Source of the DNA: Bacillota bacterium
Lineage (GTDB): Bacteria > Bacillota > Bacilli > Bacillales_A > Planococcaceae
Direction: 5' to 3'
NCBI GenBank assembly: GCA_018816185.1
Contig: JAHIWI010000008.1
Location: 120,530 to 184,529, forward strand
Length of the DNA: 64,000 bases
The notes beneath the pieces are model-generated. The model saw only the letters and a list, made by a program, of their open reading frames with translations, was not told where the DNA came from and made no database searches. Within the stretch, counting starts at the first letter, position 1; every line of letters starts with the position of its first letter. Position numbers and translations under genes: made by a program. Below are positions 60,401 to 64,000 of the stretch, piece after piece.

Positions 60401-60482
60401 AAGAGTCTTCAGAAATTGCAAACTACATTCGGACTTGGAAATTCATTTAAATAAAATAGATATTTTACATAGGTTATTAGTG

Positions 60483-60602
60483 GACGTTACTGTTGATTGG
60501 AATGGAGACGGCGACTCCGAGGGGAATAGCGTGAGCCTTTAGACCCTGGACTGAGCTCGCGAAGGAAGCGGCTAAAGCCATGCCCCCGGAAAGCGTCCGT
60601 CG
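60483..60602 (-). repeat. Dispersed GGACGCTTTCCGCGG-type element, copy B
   Basis: Read on the minus strand it begins GGACGCTTTCCGGGGGCAT and ends TCTCCATTCCAATC, in reverse orientation to copy A. The middle is shorter than in copy A. It lies just before a terminator and has no gene. Confidence 0.7.
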
Positions 60603-60670
60603 CAATGTAAATCCATCCTTTTTGTTTTTCTTAAACGGATATCCAAACTTATGTACTTTCTATCAATGTA

Positions 60671-60704
60671 AAAAAGAGCGCCGTGGGAAGTTGGCGCTCT
60701 TTCT
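60671..60704. terminator. Bidirectional terminator upstream of the GNAT gene end
   Basis: AAAGAGCGCC pairs with GGCGCTCTTT; A and T flanks lie on both sides. Confidence 0.88.
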
Positions 60705-60709
60705 TGTAC

Positions 60710-61282
60710 TTAATATTCTTTTAGCATATCTGTTTTTTTCTCATCTTTGTACTCAAGTACTTCATGAGAAGGGTCATATGAATCACCATAAAAGTGTTCG
60801 TCTTTAAACGTATGGATATTTTCGTACGTCCATTTCATTGCTTTGTAGATTTCTAATTCATCTTGATCTACAGGAGACCAGTATAAAATTTCTAGAACTG
60901 TGTTTTCACCTGTTGCAAGTGATCGACGAATATAACCGATACGAGAGGCGTGTTTGAAATCTTCACGGGCGTAAAATTTCAAACGTTTTTCGGTGTCAGT
61001 ATCTTCGTAGTTTACGGGTTCCACTTCAAGTAGAATGGCTTTGTTTTTCTCTTTTAATTTATTTAATAACTTTCGACCCAGTCCTTCACCACGTGCATCT
61101 TTAGAGACAAACAAGTAGTCAACGAAGATGAAATTTTCAAACTCCACGTACATGAGAACATGTTTTGGTCCTTCGTCTTTCAAATACACATTGCCTTTTT
61201 CAGCAAGTAATGTCTCCATGTGCTCTCTTGACTTCATTTCTTCGACTGGGAAATATTGATTTAGTTTTTCGTACCAATTCAT
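60710..61282 (-). CDS. GNAT family N-acetyltransferase
   Basis: This is a 190-aa acetyltransferase. The acetyl-CoA loop is KDARGEGLGRKLLNKL near residue 62, preceded by VDYLFVSKD. A long acidic C-terminal tail follows the domain, containing WTYENIHTFKDEHFYGD, as in uncharacterised Bacillus relatives. The substrate is unknown. GGAAGGAGA precedes ATG 61282. Confidence 0.87.
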   Translation of the reverse strand: MNWYEKLNQYFPVEEMKSREHMETLLAEKGNVYLKDEGPKHVLMYVEFENFIFVDYLFVSKDARGEGLGRKLLNKLKEKNKAILLEVEPVNYEDTDTEKRLKFYAREDFKHASRIGYIRRSLATGENTVLEILYWSPVDQDELEIYKAMKWTYENIHTFKDEHFYGDSYDPSHEVLEYKDEKKTDMLKEY

Positions 61283-61403
61283 ACAAACAGTCTCCTTCCA
61301 AAGTTTTAGTTTGCCCGGAGTTTTTGTTTTAAGAGGTTAGATTATAGAGGAACAAATGAGACGGGAAAAAACCCTCGTTGATATGTATACCCTATTATAA
61401 CAC

Positions 61404-61841
61404 TTATAAACATGTTTTAAGGAATTTTTTGCTTGATGGGAGTAATCCTTTTGGCATAGCCTCTAGTGAATAGAAGGCAATACCAATAGACTCGGAAAGA
61501 TTTGCTTTTAGAGAGCCTTCGTATGAATTAGCTATAAAAACAGCTGTAACAGAATAAAACTCATCTCCATTATCCACTTTGTAATAAAACTCTTTACCTG
61601 AAAAAACTTGCTTCAACTCTAAACTGGTGACGTTCAAGTTCGCTTCTTCAAATACTTCGCGTACAGCAGTCTCCTCAAAGCTTTCACCTAAATCCATTAA
61701 TCCGCCGGGTAAACCAAAAACCCCTTTTTCGCGTTCTTGCAATAAAACATCCCCAAATTCATTTTGAATAATCACAACAGAGCCGGGTAAAATTAAAGGA
61801 CGATGACCTACATATTTTCGAAGTTCTTTATAATATTCCAT
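61404..61841 (-). CDS. Nudix hydrolase
   Basis: This is a 145-aa nucleoside-diphosphate-linked hydrolase. The Nudix box is complete: GGLMDLGESFEETAVREVFEEA (residues about 45-66). The surrounding VLLQEREKGVFGLPGG is typical of MutT-like members. The substrate is unknown. The solitary TnpB element lies directly upstream. Confidence 0.88.
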   Translation of the reverse strand: MEYYKELRKYVGHRPLILPGSVVIIQNEFGDVLLQEREKGVFGLPGGLMDLGESFEETAVREVFEEANLNVTSLELKQVFSGKEFYYKVDNGDEFYSVTAVFIANSYEGSLKANLSESIGIAFYSLEAMPKGLLPSSKKFLKTCL

Positions 61842-61994
61842 ATATACCTTTCATTCCCAATGGGAGCGTCAAGAAGTTGTGGTGACTTAATTCTACAAGA
61901 AAAGGTCTTCCTTTTTCTACGCTCTCATTTGAATTATTTTTTACATAGTATACCCTTTCTACCAATAGATAACTTATACTAAGATATAGAGTTG

Positions 61995-62200
61995 TTTGAA
62001 CTACCCCCACTTATCGACCTTACGGTCTGATTGAAGTGGGAGATTCTTGGGAACAGAGCGTACTTATTGACGTATTTCTTTGTCAACAGAGGTTTCTCTT
62101 ATTGACCAAGCTATCCCCGCAGATTCCTGCGGTTCTACCCTTTTGTTTAAGCCAAAACTAAGGTTCTTAAGCCTTCGGCTAGGATATTTTTGCTGGCATT
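61995..62200 (-). ncRNA. Predicted omega-RNA (reRNA) of TnpB
   Basis: TnpB proteins use a guide RNA that spans the 3' end of their gene and the right end of the element, with the guide in the flanking DNA. Here the minus strand past the tnpB stop has a CCGCAG/CTGCGG hairpin (62119-62134) and the right-end hairpin, and ends at TTCAA (61999-61995). The guide would begin with ACAACTCTATATC. Inferred from family knowledge. Confidence 0.6.
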
Positions 62201-63280
62201 TATATCTCTATTGTGATGTGCGTGGCAAACAGAACAAGTCCATTCCCTTATTTCAAGGGCTTTCTTGCCATCCTTATGTCCACAATCGGAACATATTTGA
62301 CTAGACGGAAACCATCTGCTTATTTTCACAATTGTTTTACCATACCATTTCGCCTTGTATTCTAATTTCGATACAAAAGCAGACCACGATACATCAGAGA
62401 TTGATTTTGCTAACTTATGATTGCGTAACATTCCTTTGGTATTCAAGTCTTCGATACAGACAATATCGTGGTTTTTGATGATGTCTGTACTTAATTTGTT
62501 AAGGAAATCGTCACGTTGGTTCATTATTCTTTCGTGCAATCTAGCGACTTTTATCTTTTGCTTCTGATAGTTTTTGGCATCAAGAAGGCTTACCCCCTTT
62601 TTTTTAGCATTCAATGCACGTCTTGAAAGTTTCCGTTGTTCACGCCTTAGTTTCTTTTCCATCTTTGATGTGAACTTATTATTGTCAATCTTGCGACCAT
62701 CAGAAAAAATTGCAAAGTTAGTGATCCCTAAGTCTATCCCAATAGATGATTCAGTTTTCTCCAATTGGTGAACATCTGTTTCGGCCAGAATGGATACAAA
62801 GTATTTACCACTAGGATTTTGTCTAATAGTCGCTCGAATAATACGACCTTTTACTTCACGACTTTTAGCAAAGCGAACTAGACCAAGTTTCGGTAATTTT
62901 ATTTTGTTGTCTACAATGGCAATGTTATGATTTGTTTCTTTCGTTGTGTAGGATTGCACCTTATTCTTTTTAGACTTGAAGCGTGGTGCTTTATTTTGTT
63001 TCTTGAAGAATCGTGAATAGGAATCAGCAAGGTTTTTAAGGGAGGATTGAAGGGCAATGCTGTCAACTTCTTTTAGCCATACTAACTCCTTCTTTAAATG
63101 TGTTAATTCAGCAGAACAAGAGTGGTAAGTTAATCCTTTGCCAGTTTCTTTGTATGTATCGTTCCATCGCCCTAAAAAGCGATTGAATACGAAACGACTG
63201 CATCCGATTGTTTTAGCAATGAGGATTTCTTGTTCTTTGGTTGGATAGATCCGGAATTTGTATGCCTTATTGACTAACAT
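62147..63280 (-). CDS. tnpB: RNA-guided endonuclease TnpB (IS605 OrfB)
   Basis: This is a 377-aa TnpB, the ancestor-like relative of Cas12. The split RuvC site is intact: D183 in GIDLGITNF, E277 in VCIEDLN and D359 in HNRDINAS. A zinc finger of CxxC pairs (SQICSDCGH, then WTCSVCHAH) lies between the last two. The N-terminal arm KAYKFRIYPTKEQEILI is typical. It starts at ATG 63280 (GGGGTG upstream). All catalytic residues are present, so nuclease activity is likely. It is full length. Confidence 0.93.
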   Translation of the reverse strand: MLVNKAYKFRIYPTKEQEILIAKTIGCSRFVFNRFLGRWNDTYKETGKGLTYHSCSAELTHLKKELVWLKEVDSIALQSSLKNLADSYSRFFKKQNKAPRFKSKKNKVQSYTTKETNHNIAIVDNKIKLPKLGLVRFAKSREVKGRIIRATIRQNPSGKYFVSILAETDVHQLEKTESSIGIDLGITNFAIFSDGRKIDNNKFTSKMEKKLRREQRKLSRRALNAKKKGVSLLDAKNYQKQKIKVARLHERIMNQRDDFLNKLSTDIIKNHDIVCIEDLNTKGMLRNHKLAKSISDVSWSAFVSKLEYKAKWYGKTIVKISRWFPSSQICSDCGHKDGKKALEIREWTCSVCHAHHNRDINASKNILAEGLRTLVLA

Positions 63281-63449
63281 GATTTTCACCCCTAACAATA
63301 CGAATGTTTGTTCTCATTGTACCATCGTGAGGAAAGTTTTGGCTACCGCCAACCGACATCCATCTCCCACCTACTCATTAGGGGCTTCGCCCTTTTCATT
63401 TCTTGAGTTGGGAGTCTACTGTCGTATAAAGATAAAGGATGTGTATAGA

Positions 63450-64000
63450 TTGACGAAAAAGTTATGGTTTCAAGTAGGCGTTGGCTTACTACTCGGCTTA
63501 GTTATAATTCGAATGTTTATGGAAGTGAAAGGAATTTTCTCTCCGCTTCTAATTATAGGTCAAACGATTTTCCTCCCACTATTAATAGGTGGCGTATTAT
63601 TTTATTTAACAAGACCGTTACTTAAGTTTTTAGAATCAAAAGGGTGGGCGAGATGGACAAGTATTTTGGCTATCTTCGCAACAATTGGATTAGCATTATG
63701 GTTATTCTCATCCATGATAGGTCCGGCTGTAACTGAGCAAGTTAATGCTTTTGTGAAAGATGCACCAGAGATTACGAAAGATGTTGAAGACATGGTCGAT
63801 TATGTGATTAACCAAAAAGAACGCTTACCAAAAGTCATTGAAAAATCAATTGATGATCAATCTGGACGGGTGAATGATATAGCAATGGGCTTTGGTTCTT
63901 GGGTCGTCACCTTTATACAAAGTTTGTTCCAAGGATTGTTTCTTTTAGTTCTTGTTCCATTCTTCCTTGTGTATTTGTTGAAAGATCATGAAAATTTTGC
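63450..64000 (+). CDS. AI-2E family transporter (partial, N-terminal part)
   Basis: A TTG at 63450 with AAAGGA ten bases upstream opens a frame that runs off the window. The 183 visible residues have two or three helices (VGVGLLLGLVIIRMF near 10; SPLLIIGQTIFLPLLIGGVLFYLTRP near 35; then SILAIFATIGLALWLF) and a soluble loop, as in PF01594 (AI-2E/YueF/YrrI) proteins. The function in most members is export of small molecules or antiport; unknown here. Confidence 0.82.
   Translation, partial: MTKKLWFQVGVGLLLGLVIIRMFMEVKGIFSPLLIIGQTIFLPLLIGGVLFYLTRPLLKFLESKGWARWTSILAIFATIGLALWLFSSMIGPAVTEQVNAFVKDAPEITKDVEDMVDYVINQKERLPKVIEKSIDDQSGRVNDIAMGFGSWVVTFIQSLFQGLFLLVLVPFFLVYLLKDHENF

Larger units (their letters stand above)
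61995..63420 (-). mobile_element. IS200/IS605-family element carrying only tnpB
   Basis: A tnpB gene is flanked by subterminal hairpins. At the right end (61995-62043), CCCAC pairs with GTGGG and encloses GACC/GGTC; at the left end (63364-63414), CTCCCA pairs with TTGGGAG and encloses GGGC/GCCC. There is no terminal inverted repeat or target duplication, as expected for this family. There is no tnpA (Y1 transposase), so it would move only with help from elsewhere. The boundaries are approximate. Confidence 0.75.

Overview
The window is low-GC, densely coded chromosomal DNA of an endospore-forming member of the Bacillales. A three-gene GerA-type germination receptor operon, a YtxJ-type bacillithiol protein, the MbcS acyl-CoA synthetase, strong Shine-Dalgarno sites and frequent TTG/GTG starts all fit this. 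The dispersed GGACGCTTTCCGCGG-type intergenic elements and the style of the genes point to the Planococcaceae (Sporosarcina, Paenisporosarcina or Psychrobacillus-like). That placement is inference; no rRNA or other marker gene is present to settle it.

Layout. 1-6 kb: a partial unknown gene, an AlaX-type tRNA editing protein, a five-PAS diguanylate cyclase, and the acyl-CoA synthetase mbcS under a promoter that carries a perfect cre palindrome and a TetR-like operator. 6-16 kb: topB with a phosphatase, a hydrolase, a collagen-like protein, a TrhA/hemolysin III protein, a DUF1836 protein, recQ and a 14-TM MFS exporter. 17-23 kb: a Cys-rich protein that may be an endospore appendage (Ena) subunit, a catE-like dioxygenase, and the gerA-type operon. 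23-33 kb: SRAP, GNAT, Old Yellow Enzyme, PAP2, a lipoprotein, DUF1028, a K+ channel, YqxD, and a complete nitrate/sulfonate-type ABC importer. 33-37 kb: a circularly permuted ATP-grasp gene that overlaps a fused alpha-E/transglutaminase gene, followed by a TPR-GGDEF gene. 38-51 kb: mostly single housekeeping or accessory genes (DegV, YtxJ, an RsbR paralog, a YurQ-like protein, a PadR pair, an aminoglycoside phosphotransferase-like protein, an aldo/keto reductase, transporters and acetyltransferases). 51-59 kb: a complete Gram-positive Tad/Flp pilus operon on the minus strand, led by a DUF192 gene and preceded by a class I cyclic-di-GMP riboswitch with its own intrinsic terminator. 59-64 kb: a DUF2254 membrane protein, a GNAT, a Nudix hydrolase, a solitary TnpB element with its omega-RNA region, and the start of an AI-2E family transporter.

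Two things stand out. First, the sequence joins c-di-GMP enzymes (two GGDEF proteins, one with and one without an inhibitory I-site, and no EAL protein) to a c-di-GMP riboswitch that would gate the Tad pilus operon. Second, eight intergenic arrays, spread over seven sites, have repeats at a 21-bp period that is exact in all but one interval. They use at least four unrelated cores (CGCCATATTAT, TGACGAGTAAA, a GTTG-centred core and GTGAAAG) but the same architecture: a core of about 11 bp plus about 10 variable bp, 3-6 units, always just downstream of genes and often between convergent genes. I know of no described function for them. 21 bp is two helical turns and also seven codons. Four larger palindromic dispersed repeats (10.0, 11.3, 38.7 and 60.5 kb) form a separate class.
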